From: Burkholderia sp. BCC1644 | Lineage (GTDB): Bacteria > Pseudomonadota > Gammaproteobacteria > Burkholderiales > Burkholderiaceae | Reading direction: 5' to 3' | DNA length: 64,000 nucleotides | Assembly (NCBI RefSeq): GCF_902833225.1 | Contig: NZ_CADFEI010000018.1 | Location: 98,554-162,553 of the forward strand | Shown: positions 1 to 7,998 of the stretch, piece after piece | Layout of the letters: each line of letters begins with the position of its first letter | Numbering within the stretch: position 1 is the stretch's first letter | Notes under the pieces: model-generated | What the model was told of the DNA's origin: nothing | The model's input: only the letters and a program-made list of their open reading frames with translations | The model's database searches: none | Translations under genes and position numbers: made by a program

Positions 1-23
1 TGAAGAACGACAGGCGGGACGCG

Positions 24-710
24 TCAGCGCGTCGTCTCGCCCTTGACGAAGAATTCCTTGCGGCCGCGCATCGTCTCGATGCGCTCGACCAGCAGGGCGA
101 GATCTTCGGGGGAATCCTGCGGGTTCAGGTGTTCCGCGGCGACCGTCAGCACCGGCGTGCGGTCGTAGTGGTAGAAGAATTCGTTGTACGCGTCGACGAG
201 CGAGCGCAGGTACGCATCGCTGATCTGCAGCTCCATCGGCAGCCCGCGCTTCTGGATGCGCGAGAACAGCACTTCGGGGCTCGCCTGCAGATAGACGACG
301 AGGTCGGGCGACGGCGCCTGCGGCACGTCGACGTGCGTCGCGACCGAGCGATACAGCTGCCATTCGTCTTCCGGCAGGTTCAGCCGCGCGAAGATGTCGT
401 TCTTCTGCGGCATGAAATCGGCGATGACGGGGCGGCCCGTTTCGAGCGCGCCGATCAGCTCGCGCGCCTGCTGCGCGCGCTGCAGCGCGAACGACAGCTG
501 CGCGGGCAGCGCGTAGCGCGCGGTGTCGCGGTAAAAGCGCTCGAGGAACGGGTTGTCCTGTGGGCGTTCGAGCAGCGTCTGCATCGACCAGCGCTCGGCG
601 AGCAGGCGCGCGAGCGTCGTCTTGCCGACGCCGATCGGGCCTTCGATTACGAGATAGCGGTGCGGGGCGCGCAGGTCGGGCGCGGTGACGGTCAGCGGAG
701 TCGAGTTCAT
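24..710 (-). CDS. deoxynucleoside kinase (dGuo/dAdo kinase family)
   Basis: This is a 228-residue kinase predicted to phosphorylate deoxynucleosides in purine/pyrimidine salvage in the cytoplasm. The P-loop GPIGVGKTT lies about 27 residues from the start, and the length fits the bacterial dNK family. I start it at the ATG at 710, which overlaps the folK stop as ATGA, rather than at an upstream in-frame ATG inside folK that would add an arginine-rich tail. It is the last gene of a minus-strand run hda - HAD phosphatase - pcnB - folK - dNK. The overlap suggests translational coupling to folK. Substrate preference (dGuo, dAdo or other) cannot be read from the sequence. Confidence 0.9.
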   Translation of the reverse strand: MNSTPLTVTAPDLRAPHRYLVIEGPIGVGKTTLARLLAERWSMQTLLERPQDNPFLERFYRDTARYALPAQLSFALQRAQQARELIGALETGRPVIADFMPQKNDIFARLNLPEDEWQLYRSVATHVDVPQAPSPDLVVYLQASPEVLFSRIQKRGLPMELQISDAYLRSLVDAYNEFFYHYDRTPVLTVAAEHLNPQDSPEDLALLVERIETMRGRKEFFVKGETTR

Positions 711-1249
711 CGGCAGCGGGTCTTGTCGGCGTCTTCGCCGGCGGCGAGTGCCTTCTGCGTCAGGCACTGGCAGGTTTGCACCTTCTCGACGCGCTGGTCA
801 GCCACGGCGGCAAGGAAGGCGTCGGCACGACCGCGCGCGGGGATGTCGAGCGCCGGGTCGATCTCGACGAGCGGCACGAGCGCGAATGCACGGTCGGTGA
901 GGCGCGGGTGCGGGACGATCAGGTCGGGTTCGTCGATCGAATCGGCGCCGAACAGCAGGATGTCGAGGTCGAGCGTGCGCGGCGCATTGCGATACGGGCG
1001 CTCGCGCCCGAAGTGATGTTCGATCTTCTGGCAAAGCGCGAGCAGCTCGCGCGCCGACAGCGTCGTGTCGAGCTTGACGACGCAGTTGTAGTAGTCGTCG
1101 CCGCCCGCTTCGAAGGGCGCCGTGCGATACAGGCTCGATTTGCCGAGGATCGAGATGGTGCGCTGCTGCGCGAGGCACACCACCGCGTCCTTCAGGGTCT
1201 GGCGCGCATCGCCGAGATTCGCCCCCAGTCCGATATATGCAACCGTCAT
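707..1249 (-). CDS. folK: 2-amino-4-hydroxy-6-hydroxymethyldihydropteridine diphosphokinase
   Basis: HPPK transfers pyrophosphate from ATP to 6-hydroxymethyl-7,8-dihydropterin in folate biosynthesis. The 180-residue product begins with the family opening AYIGLGANLGD and carries the HPPK signature RTLDLDILLFG, with the downstream PHPRL segment. Length is normal for the family, with a slightly long C-terminal tail. It lies 35 bp after pcnB and overlaps the following kinase gene by 4 bp, an arrangement common in Burkholderia-type beta-proteobacteria. Confidence 0.96.
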   Translation of the reverse strand: MTVAYIGLGANLGDARQTLKDAVVCLAQQRTISILGKSSLYRTAPFEAGGDDYYNCVVKLDTTLSARELLALCQKIEHHFGRERPYRNAPRTLDLDILLFGADSIDEPDLIVPHPRLTDRAFALVPLVEIDPALDIPARGRADAFLAAVADQRVEKVQTCQCLTQKALAAGEDADKTRCR

Positions 1250-1284
1250 GGCATCACTTCCTACGTCGTTCGCCGGCGAGCGCG

Positions 1285-2823
1285 TCAGTCGTCGGACCCG
1301 CCCGAGGTATCCGGTGCCTGCTCGGCGGCACCTTCACCCGGATTGCGGTTTCGCACACCGCCGCGGCGGCGCCGCTTGCGGGGCGATTTTTCCTTCGAGC
1401 CGCCCTGCGTGAGCAATGCCTCGCGAGCAGCCGCGTCGCCTTCGATGAAATCCGTCCACCACTGTCCGACTTCCGCATCGAGCTCGCCGGATTCGCAGCG
1501 TAACAGGAGGAAATCATACCCCGCTCTAAACCTTTGGTGTTCCAGCAGCCGCATCGCGCTGCGGCCCGAGCGTTTCTCGAGGCGCAGCTGCAAGCCCCAG
1601 ATCTCGCGCATGTCGGCCGAATAACGCTTGTGGATCGCCAGTTTCTCGGTCTGCATGTCGAGCACGTCGTCCATCGCGCGATGGAGCGCCGGCACCGGAA
1701 TTTCGCCTTCGGCCGTGTATTGCTCGAAACGCTGGCGCATGTCGTGCCACAGCAGCGTCGCGAACAGGAAGCCCGGCGACACCGGTTTGCCGGCCCGCAC
1801 GCGTGCGTCGGTGTTGTTCAGCGCGAGCGTGATGAACTTCTCGCCCTGCGGCTGTTCGAGCACGACGTCGAGGAGCGGCAGCAGCCCGTGGTGCAGGCCT
1901 TCCTTGCGCAGCCGCGTCAGGCACGCGAGCGCGTGGCCCGACAGCAGCAGCTTCAGCATTTCGTCGAACAGGCGCGCGGCCGGCACGTTGTTGATCAGGT
2001 CGGCGAGCGCGTTGATCGGTTCGCGCGTATGCGGCTCGATCTCGAAGCCGAGCTTCGCCGCGAAGCGCACGACGCGCAGCATCCGCACCGGATCCTCGCG
2101 GAAGCGCGTGGCCGGGTCGCCGATCATCCGCAACAGGCGGGCGCGCATGTCGGCCATCCCGTCGTGGTAGTCGAGCACCGTCTGCGTCGACGGGTCGTAG
2201 TACATCGCGTTGATCGTGAAGTCGCGGCGCGCGGCATCTTCATGCTGCTCGCCCCACACGTTGTCGCGCAGCACGCGCCCGCTTGCGTCGACCGCGTGCG
2301 TGCGGCGATCGAGTTCGTCGCGCTTCAGGCGCTTCGGCGGCTCGGCGGCGGCCGCCTCGGGCGGCGCATCGACCAGCGCGCGGAACGTCGACACCTCGAT
2401 CAGTTCCTGGCCGAACTGCACGTGGACGATCTGGAAGCGGCGGCCGATCAGGCGCGCGCGGCGGAACAGGCGCTGGACTTCGGTCGGCGTCGCGTCGGTC
2501 GCGACGTCGAAGTCCTTCGGCGCGATGCCGAGCAGCAGGTCGCGTACCGCGCCGCCGACGATGAATGCACGAAAGCCCGCCTGCTGCAGCGTGTCGGTCA
2601 CGCGCACGGCGTTCTTCGAGATCAGCGCCGGATTGATGCCGTGCACGCTGGCCGGCACGACGGTCGGCTCATGGTTGCTGCGCGGCTTTTTCGCGCCGCC
2701 GCCGCGAGTGCCCTTCGGCGCGCGCGGGGTAGCAGGGGCCGCTTCGCCGGCCGGGGCCGCTGCGGGTGACGTTTGCTCGGTTTCGTCCTGGCCGAGCAGC
2801 TTGCGGATGAATTTTTTGATCAC
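1285..2823 (-). CDS. pcnB: polynucleotide adenylyltransferase (poly(A) polymerase I)
   Basis: This 512-residue enzyme adds 3' poly(A) tails to RNA and promotes RNA decay. It shows the class II nucleotidyltransferase head FIVGGAVRDLLLG followed by the metal-binding DFDVAT motif, and the RRDFTINAMYYDP motif further on. The N-terminal about 60 residues are Ala/Pro/Lys rich, and the C-terminal end is basic (KSPRKRRRRGG), consistent with RNA binding. CCA-adding enzymes share the head domain, but the basic tails and the overall length favour PcnB. It follows the HAD phosphatase gene by 5 bp. Confidence 0.95.
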   Translation of the reverse strand: MIKKFIRKLLGQDETEQTSPAAAPAGEAAPATPRAPKGTRGGGAKKPRSNHEPTVVPASVHGINPALISKNAVRVTDTLQQAGFRAFIVGGAVRDLLLGIAPKDFDVATDATPTEVQRLFRRARLIGRRFQIVHVQFGQELIEVSTFRALVDAPPEAAAAEPPKRLKRDELDRRTHAVDASGRVLRDNVWGEQHEDAARRDFTINAMYYDPSTQTVLDYHDGMADMRARLLRMIGDPATRFREDPVRMLRVVRFAAKLGFEIEPHTREPINALADLINNVPAARLFDEMLKLLLSGHALACLTRLRKEGLHHGLLPLLDVVLEQPQGEKFITLALNNTDARVRAGKPVSPGFLFATLLWHDMRQRFEQYTAEGEIPVPALHRAMDDVLDMQTEKLAIHKRYSADMREIWGLQLRLEKRSGRSAMRLLEHQRFRAGYDFLLLRCESGELDAEVGQWWTDFIEGDAAAREALLTQGGSKEKSPRKRRRRGGVRNRNPGEGAAEQAPDTSGGSDD

Positions 2824-2828
2824 GACGT

Positions 2829-3506
2829 TCAGAAGAGATCGAGGATACGCCAGCCGCGGGTGCTTGCATGCGCACGCAGCGTGTCGTCAGGGTTGGTCGC
2901 GATCGGGTCGGTGACTTTCTCGAGCAGCGGGATGTCGTTGTGCGAGTCGCTGTAGAAATAGCTGTGCGCGAAGTCGTCCCAGTGCTTGCCGAGCGACGCG
3001 AGCCACGCTTCGGTCCGCACGATCTTGCCTTCGCGGTAGCTCGGCGTGCCGGTCGGCCGGCCCGTGTACGGTGAGTCGGGATGTCCGTCGGTCGTCTCGA
3101 CCTCGCACGCGATCAGCGTATCGACGCCGAACGCGGTCGCGATCGGGCGCGTGATGAATTCGTTGGTCGCCGTCACGACACAGCACAGGTCGCCCGCATC
3201 GAGGTGCGTGCGCACGAGTTCGAGCGCAGCGGGTGTCATCGCGGGCCGGATCACCTCGTGCATGTACTGCTCGTGCCATTCGGCGAGCTGCGCGCGCGAA
3301 TACTTCGCGAGCGGTGTGAGCATCGCCGTCAGGTACGCATGGATGTCGAGCTTGCCGGCCTTGTAGTCGGCGAAGAACTGATCGTTCTGGCGCGAGAAGC
3401 TTTCCGCGTCGACGATGCCGAGCTTCACCATGAAGCGACCCCATTCGTGGTCGCTATCGGTCGGGATCAGCGTGTGATCGAGGTCAAAGAGTGCCAGATT
3501 AGTCAT
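2829..3506 (-). CDS. HAD superfamily IB hydrolase (SerB-like phosphatase)
   Basis: This 225-residue cytoplasmic phosphatase carries the HAD motif I DLDHTLIPTDSD near its N-terminus, with the Asp nucleophile, and a late motif with SDSHNDIPLL that matches the acidic metal-binding motif IV. The helical cap and length fit subfamily IB (phosphoserine-phosphatase-like). The start is the ATG at 3506; longer readings run into hda. It sits 11 bp after hda and 5 bp before pcnB. The physiological substrate is not known; orthologues in this position are usually annotated only as HAD-IB hydrolases. Confidence 0.9.
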   Translation of the reverse strand: MTNLALFDLDHTLIPTDSDHEWGRFMVKLGIVDAESFSRQNDQFFADYKAGKLDIHAYLTAMLTPLAKYSRAQLAEWHEQYMHEVIRPAMTPAALELVRTHLDAGDLCCVVTATNEFITRPIATAFGVDTLIACEVETTDGHPDSPYTGRPTGTPSYREGKIVRTEAWLASLGKHWDDFAHSYFYSDSHNDIPLLEKVTDPIATNPDDTLRAHASTRGWRILDLF

Positions 3507-3517
3507 GGGAGCGCATT

Positions 3518-4252
3518 TTACTCGAAGCGGTTCGGGCCCGTGCCCGATGGTGTGATGTCGTCGCCCGGACGCGCGAGCATCCGGCGCAGCAGCGGCAGCG
3601 TGACCGCGCGTTTTTGCTCGAGCGAGAAGCGGTCGAGCGCGTCGAGCAGTGCCATCAGGCTCGGCATGTCGCGGCGGAAATGGGTCAGCAGGTAGGCGGC
3701 GATGTCGTCGGTGAGCGCGATCCCGCGCTCTTTCGCGGCGAGCTTGAGCACCGCGATCTTGCCGGCGTCGGACGGCGGCGACAGGTGAAACACGAGCCCC
3801 CAGCCAAGGCGCGTGCGGAGATCCTCGCGCACGTCGAGCGCGAGCGGCGCCGCGGGGCCCGCCGCGACGAATGCGCTCGACGGGTGCGCACGCACTTCGT
3901 TGAACAGGTTGAACAGCGCGACCTGCTGCGTGTCGCTCATCCGGTCGCAGTCGTCGATCGCGTAGATACCGATGCGCGGGTCGAACGTAAACGCGCCGAG
4001 CGGGCTTTGCGGTGTGAGATAGCGCGCATAGCCGTACGACGCGTCGCTCACGAGCGCCTGCAGCAGGTGGGTGCGGCCGCAGCCGGGCTCGCCCCAGATG
4101 TAGAACGACCGGTCCGGCACGGGGCCCGCCGCGAGCGCGAGGTCGAGCTTCTGCAGGCGCGAGATGAGCTCGTCGTTCTCCTCGTTCATGATGAAGTTGT
4201 CGAACGTGGCGGGCGGCGGCGTGCCGAGATCGAGCGTCAGTTGACGGGACAC
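3518..4252 (-). CDS. hda: DnaA regulatory inactivator Hda
   Basis: This DnaA-related AAA+ protein promotes hydrolysis of DnaA-ATP after initiation of replication, working with the beta sliding clamp. The N-terminal QLTLDL is a clamp-binding pentapeptide-type motif, followed by the FDNF signature and a Walker A-like WGEPGCGRTHLL. A Walker B-like segment YAIDDCDR is present. I chose the GTG at 4252 (product starts M-S-R-Q-L-T-L-D-L, 244 residues); an upstream in-frame start would add residues before the clamp motif that the family lacks. It is divergent from purM and heads the minus-strand operon. Confidence 0.93.
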   Translation of the reverse strand: MSRQLTLDLGTPPPATFDNFIMNEENDELISRLQKLDLALAAGPVPDRSFYIWGEPGCGRTHLLQALVSDASYGYARYLTPQSPLGAFTFDPRIGIYAIDDCDRMSDTQQVALFNLFNEVRAHPSSAFVAAGPAAPLALDVREDLRTRLGWGLVFHLSPPSDAGKIAVLKLAAKERGIALTDDIAAYLLTHFRRDMPSLMALLDALDRFSLEQKRAVTLPLLRRMLARPGDDITPSGTGPNRFE

Positions 4253-4464
4253 AACAGTCACAATGCGGGTCGGTTGAAAATACGCGCGCCGTACGCCGGG
4301 CACGCGCCGGGGGCTGCGATTCCGTGGGCTTCACGCGCGGCCGCACGCACGGCGCCGCGCGGGTTTCGGCGCGGTTTGCTCGGCGATGAAAACGGGGACG
4401 TGTTGACCAAGATGCAATCCCTGACGATTCGGTGCTGGGAATTCCGGCCAACGGGCCGGCTTCG

Positions 4465-4483
4465 GGTAAAATCGCATTTTACC
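4465..4483. promoter_or_regulatory. palindrome overlapping a putative -10 in front of purM
   Basis: GGTAAAAT-CGC-ATTTTACC is a perfect inverted repeat with 8-base arms. Its left arm contains TAAAAT, which could serve as the -10 hexamer of the purM promoter, and it ends 19 bp before the purM ATG. It could be an operator or a short mRNA hairpin. It does not resemble the E. coli PurR operator. Confidence 0.5.
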
Positions 4484-4502
4484 GACCTTCTCGCATTCCC
4501 CC

Positions 4503-5558
4503 ATGAATCCTCCGAAATCCGCTCCTGACGCTCAGGGTCTGTCCTATCGCGACGCAGGTGTCGACATCGACGCGGGCGACGCGCTCATCGACAAGATCAA
4601 GCCTTTTGCGAAGAAAACCCTGCGCGACGGCGTGCTCGGCGGCATCGGCGGGTTCGGCGCGCTGTTCGAAGTGCCGAAGAAGTACAACGAGCCCGTGCTC
4701 GTGTCGGGCACCGACGGCGTGGGCACCAAGCTCAAGCTGGCGTTTCATCTGAACAAACACGATACCGTCGGCCAGGATCTGGTCGCGATGAGCGTGAACG
4801 ACATCCTCGTGCAGGGCGCCGAGCCGCTGTTCTTCCTCGATTACTTCGCGTGCGGCAAGCTCGACGTCGACACGGCCGCCACGGTCGTCAAGGGCATCGC
4901 GCAGGGGTGCGAGCTGTCGGGCTGCGCGCTGATCGGCGGTGAAACGGCCGAAATGCCGGGCATGTACCCGGACGGCGAATACGACCTGGCCGGCTTCGCG
5001 GTCGGTGCGGTCGAGAAGAGCAAGATCATCGACGGCAGCACGATCGCCGAAGGCGACGTGGTGCTGGGCCTCGCATCGAGCGGCATCCACTCGAACGGTT
5101 TCTCGCTCGTGCGCAAGATCATCGAGCGCGCGAACCCCGACCTGTCGGCCGATTTCCATGGCCGCTCGCTCGCCGACGCGCTGATGGCGCCGACCCGCAT
5201 CTACGTGAAGCCGCTGCTCGCGCTGATGCAGAAGCTGTCGGTGAAGGGCATGGCGCACATCACGGGCGGCGGTCTCGTCGAGAACATCCCGCGCGTGCTG
5301 CGCGAAGGCCTCACCGCCGAGCTCGACCAGAACGCATGGCCGCTGCCGCCGCTGTTCAAGTGGCTGCAGGAGCACGGCGGCGTTGCCGATGCGGAAATGC
5401 ACCGCGTGTTCAACTGCGGCATCGGCATGGCCGTGATCGTGTCGGCGGCCGATGCCGACGCAGCGATCGCCGACCTGACCGCCGCCGGCGAACAGGTGTG
5501 GAAGATCGGCACTGTGCGTGCGACCCGCGAAGGCGAGGCGCAGACGGTCGTGGTCTGA
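4503..5558 (+). CDS. purM: phosphoribosylformylglycinamidine cyclo-ligase (AIR synthetase)
   Basis: PurM closes the imidazole ring of FGAM using ATP to give AIR, the fifth step of de novo purine synthesis. The 351-residue product has the family length and the typical stretches GGFGALFEVP, VSGTDGVGTKLKLA, DYFACGKLD, IGGETAEMPGMYP, and HITGGGLVENIPRVL. It starts at an ATG 19 bp after a palindrome and is followed by a strong intrinsic terminator, so it is probably monocistronic. It is divergent from hda. Confidence 0.98.
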   Translation: MNPPKSAPDAQGLSYRDAGVDIDAGDALIDKIKPFAKKTLRDGVLGGIGGFGALFEVPKKYNEPVLVSGTDGVGTKLKLAFHLNKHDTVGQDLVAMSVNDILVQGAEPLFFLDYFACGKLDVDTAATVVKGIAQGCELSGCALIGGETAEMPGMYPDGEYDLAGFAVGAVEKSKIIDGSTIAEGDVVLGLASSGIHSNGFSLVRKIIERANPDLSADFHGRSLADALMAPTRIYVKPLLALMQKLSVKGMAHITGGGLVENIPRVLREGLTAELDQNAWPLPPLFKWLQEHGGVADAEMHRVFNCGIGMAVIVSAADADAAIADLTAAGEQVWKIGTVRATREGEAQTVVV

Positions 5559-5584
5559 CCGCCGCAGCAACAGATGCAGCAAGG

Positions 5585-5620
5585 AAAGCCGCCCGGAGCC
5601 GATCCGGGCGGCTTTTTTTT
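5585..5620 (+). terminator. rho-independent terminator of purM
   Basis: The inverted repeat AAGCCGCCCGGA / ATCCGGGCGGCTT is followed by a run of eight T on the plus strand, 27 bp after the purM stop codon. This is a textbook intrinsic terminator. Confidence 0.93.
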
Positions 5621-5668
5621 CGGGCGCCGCGTGGCATGCGGACGCGCACCGATGAAGGAGGGACGACG

Positions 5669-6064
5669 ATGACCGAAGACGAACATGCGATCCGCACGCT
5701 CGTGGAAAACTGGTTCGTATCGAGCCGGCGCGGCGATCTGGCCACCGTGCTCGACCTGATCGCCGACGACGCGATCTTCATGGTGGCCGGCAAGCCGCCG
5801 TTCGACAAGGCGGCGTTCGCGGCCGCGTCGCGCGACGCGAACGTGGGCGCCGAGCACGCGCCGAAGGTCGACGGCCGCTACCGGATCGACGAGCTGCGCG
5901 TGATCGGCGACTGGGCGTACATGCGTAATTTCATCGAAATCGAGGCGACGCCGCCGGGCGGCGACACGATCCGTCGTTCGGGCCATACGCTGACGATCTT
6001 CCGCAAGACCGACGGCCGCTGGCAGCTCGTGCGCGACGCGAATCTCGTGACGCTCGTGCACTGA
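5669..6064 (+). CDS. SgcJ/EcaC-type SnoaL-like protein
   Basis: This 131-residue protein of the NTF2/SnoaL-like fold (SgcJ/EcaC family) has the pattern EDEHAIRTLVENWFVSSRRG, then DLIADDAIFMVAGKPPFD, then GHTLTIFRKTDGRW. It starts at the ATG at 5669, preceded by an AAGGAG ribosome binding site at 5654-5659. The family contains ketosteroid-isomerase-like enzymes and many proteins of unknown role, so no substrate can be assigned. It lies alone between the purM terminator and the convergent efflux gene. Confidence 0.85.
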   Translation: MTEDEHAIRTLVENWFVSSRRGDLATVLDLIADDAIFMVAGKPPFDKAAFAAASRDANVGAEHAPKVDGRYRIDELRVIGDWAYMRNFIEIEATPPGGDTIRRSGHTLTIFRKTDGRWQLVRDANLVTLVH

Positions 6065-6104
6065 GCGCGGTGGCGCGGGCGCCGTCGCCGCCGCCCGCAG
6101 ATGC

Positions 6105-7298
6105 TCATGTGGACTGCCGCGGCGCGCTAGCCGGACGCGCGCCGGCCAGCAACGGTGGCACGAGCAGGTAGAGCAGGGCAGCCATGGCCCACACGAGCCC
6201 GGGCCATGTCGCGCGCGTCGCCGTATAGGTGGCGGTGACGACCAGCGGCCCCGCGACGCCGATCAGGCTGGCCACGCTCGCGAGCGTGCCCTGCAATTCG
6301 CCCTGGCGCGCATCGTCGACCTGCCGCGCGAGCATCGCCTGCAACGCCGGCAGTGTCATGCCGCCGGCCGCGAACAGCGGCAGCAGTGCAAACGGCACCC
6401 ACGCGGCGGTCGCGAACGCGATCACCGCAAGCCCGAGCGCGTCGCCCGCGAGGCCCAGCGCGAGCGCGCGCCGCTCGCCGAGCCGCGCGATCAGCGGCCC
6501 GATCGCGAACGCCTGCGCAAGCGCGTGGCACGCGCCGTAGCCGGCGAGCGACAGCCCCGCGACCGGCGTCGACCAGCCAAAATGTTCCTGGCCGTACAGG
6601 ATCCACAGCGTCGCGGGCGCCTGCGACACGAGCGCCACGATCACGTAGATGCCGATCAGCGGCACGAGCGCGGGCGCGCCGCTCAGCCGGCGCAGGTTCG
6701 CGAACGGGTTGAGCGCGCCGACCGTCTGGCCTTCGCGCGCCGAACGCGGCCGCGATTCCGGCAGCACGCGCCATACGAGCACGAGATTCAGCGCATTGAG
6801 CAGCGCGGCCGCGACGAACGGCGCGCGCACGTGCAGCGCGCCGAGCAGCCCGCCGATCAGCGGGCCGGCGATGAAGCCGATGCCCATCATCGCGCCGAGC
6901 TGGCCGAAGCGCCGGGCGCGGTCGGGTTCGGCCGTCACGTCGGTCACATAGGCGGTCGCGACCGCGACGTTCGCACCGGTGATGCCCGCGACCAGCCGCC
7001 CGACGTAAAGCCACGCGAGCGTCGGCGCGAGCGCCATCAGCAGGTAGTCGAGCGCGGCGCCCGCGAGCGACGCGAGCAGCACGGGGCGGCGGCCGAAGCG
7101 GTCGCTCAGCGCGCCGAGCAGTGGCGCGCACAGGAACTGCGCGAACGCGTACAGCGCGAGCAGGATCCCGTAATGGGTATCGATGCTGCCTGCGCCGGCG
7201 AGCGAGCGCAGCAGCCCGGGCAGGATCGGCATCACGATCCCGACGCCGATCGCGTCGAGCAGGACCGTGGCCAGGATGGCAATCAGGGACGGATTCAA
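6105..7298 (-). CDS. TetA-like MFS drug:H+ antiporter
   Basis: This inner-membrane efflux pump of 397 residues belongs to the 12-TM DHA1/TetA group of the major facilitator superfamily. It begins LNPSLIAILATVLLDAIGVG, with the TetA-typical D-G-G pattern of TM1 and PILPGLLR. Motif A, GALSDRFGRRPVLL, lies in the TM2-3 loop. No ATG is well placed; the TTG at 7298 gives the usual TetA N-terminus and sits just after operator O1. It is divergent from a TetR orthologue that retains the tetracycline-contact residues, so tetracycline or a similar compound is the likely substrate. Resistance conferred by it is inferred, not shown. Confidence 0.87.
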   Translation of the reverse strand: MNPSLIAILATVLLDAIGVGIVMPILPGLLRSLAGAGSIDTHYGILLALYAFAQFLCAPLLGALSDRFGRRPVLLASLAGAALDYLLMALAPTLAWLYVGRLVAGITGANVAVATAYVTDVTAEPDRARRFGQLGAMMGIGFIAGPLIGGLLGALHVRAPFVAAALLNALNLVLVWRVLPESRPRSAREGQTVGALNPFANLRRLSGAPALVPLIGIYVIVALVSQAPATLWILYGQEHFGWSTPVAGLSLAGYGACHALAQAFAIGPLIARLGERRALALGLAGDALGLAVIAFATAAWVPFALLPLFAAGGMTLPALQAMLARQVDDARQGELQGTLASVASLIGVAGPLVVTATYTATRATWPGLVWAMAALLYLLVPPLLAGARPASAPRQST

Positions 7299-7305
7299 GA
7301 GGGCG

Positions 7306-7324
7306 ACTCTATCGATGATAGAGT
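7306..7324. promoter_or_regulatory. tet operator O1-like palindrome
   Basis: ACTCTATCGATGATAGAGT is a 19-bp palindrome that from memory differs from the Tn10 tetO1 only at two bases in the centre. It lies immediately upstream of the efflux gene start and is the expected TetR binding site. Confidence 0.85.
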
Positions 7325-7342
7325 GGTGATTATTCCATAGTT

Positions 7343-7361
7343 TCCCTATCGGTGATAGAGA
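7343..7361. promoter_or_regulatory. tet operator O2-like palindrome
   Basis: TCCCTATCGGTGATAGAGA differs from Tn10 tetO2, as I recall it, by one central base. It ends at the A of the tetR ATG, so bound TetR would block its own start region. Centre-to-centre distance to O1 is about 37 bp. Confidence 0.85.
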
Positions 7362-7993
7362 TGAAGGACACAGGGGCGCGACTGACGCGCGACACGGTAT
7401 TGCGCGCGGCGCTCGACCTGCTGGATGAAGTGGGGATCGATGGACTGTCGACACGGCGGCTCGCCGAGCGGCTCGGCGTGCAGTCGCCGACGCTTTACTG
7501 GCATTTCAGGAACAAGGCCGAGCTGCTCGATGCGATGGCCGAGGCGATCATGCTCGAGCGCCACGATGCGTCGCTACCGCGGCCGGGCGACGTGTGGGAT
7601 GTGTGGCTTGCAGAGAATGCGCGCAGCTTCCGTCGCGCGCTGCTGGCTTATCGCGACGGCGCGCGTCTGCATGCCGGGACGCGGCCGCGCGCGCTGCATT
7701 TCAGTTCGATCGAGCGCAAGGTCGCGCTGCTGGGTGAAGCCGGCTTCACGCCGGACGAAGCGGTCGACGTGATGGTTGCGATCGGCCGCTTCGTGGTCGG
7801 CTGGGTGCTGGAGGAGCAGGCGGAACCGGACGCCGATGCCGACGCGTCATTGCCGGATGCGGCCGAGTATCCGCTGCTCGCGAAGGGCTGGGCCGCGCTG
7901 CGCGAGCGCAGCGGCGACGACGCGTTCGAGCACGGCATCGCGTGGATCGTCGACGGCGCGCGTGCACGCCTCGCGGCGCGTCACGCGGGCTGA
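7361..7993 (+). CDS. TetR-type repressor of the adjacent efflux gene
   Basis: This 210-residue regulator aligns without gaps to Tn10 TetR through the first 110 residues (offset +4). The helix-turn-helix region is LSTRRLAERLGVQSPTLYWH (residues 29-48). Residues matching the tetracycline-Mg contacts H64, N82, F86, H100 and T103 are all present as H68, N86, F90, H104 and T107 (motif DGARLHAGTRP). The DNA-contact residue Gln38 is replaced by Ser42. I use the ATG at 7361; a GTG at 7352 is in frame but lies inside operator O2. It is divergent from the TetA-like pump and should control both genes through O1 and O2. Confidence 0.9.
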   Translation: MKDTGARLTRDTVLRAALDLLDEVGIDGLSTRRLAERLGVQSPTLYWHFRNKAELLDAMAEAIMLERHDASLPRPGDVWDVWLAENARSFRRALLAYRDGARLHAGTRPRALHFSSIERKVALLGEAGFTPDEAVDVMVAIGRFVVGWVLEEQAEPDADADASLPDAAEYPLLAKGWAALRERSGDDAFEHGIAWIVDGARARLAARHAG

Positions 7994-7998
7994 CGCGA

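Noticed and set aside
4479..5582. 367-codon minus-strand frame opposite purM
   Set aside because: It is fully contained in purM, its translation is Arg/His/Ala rich, and purM is unambiguous.
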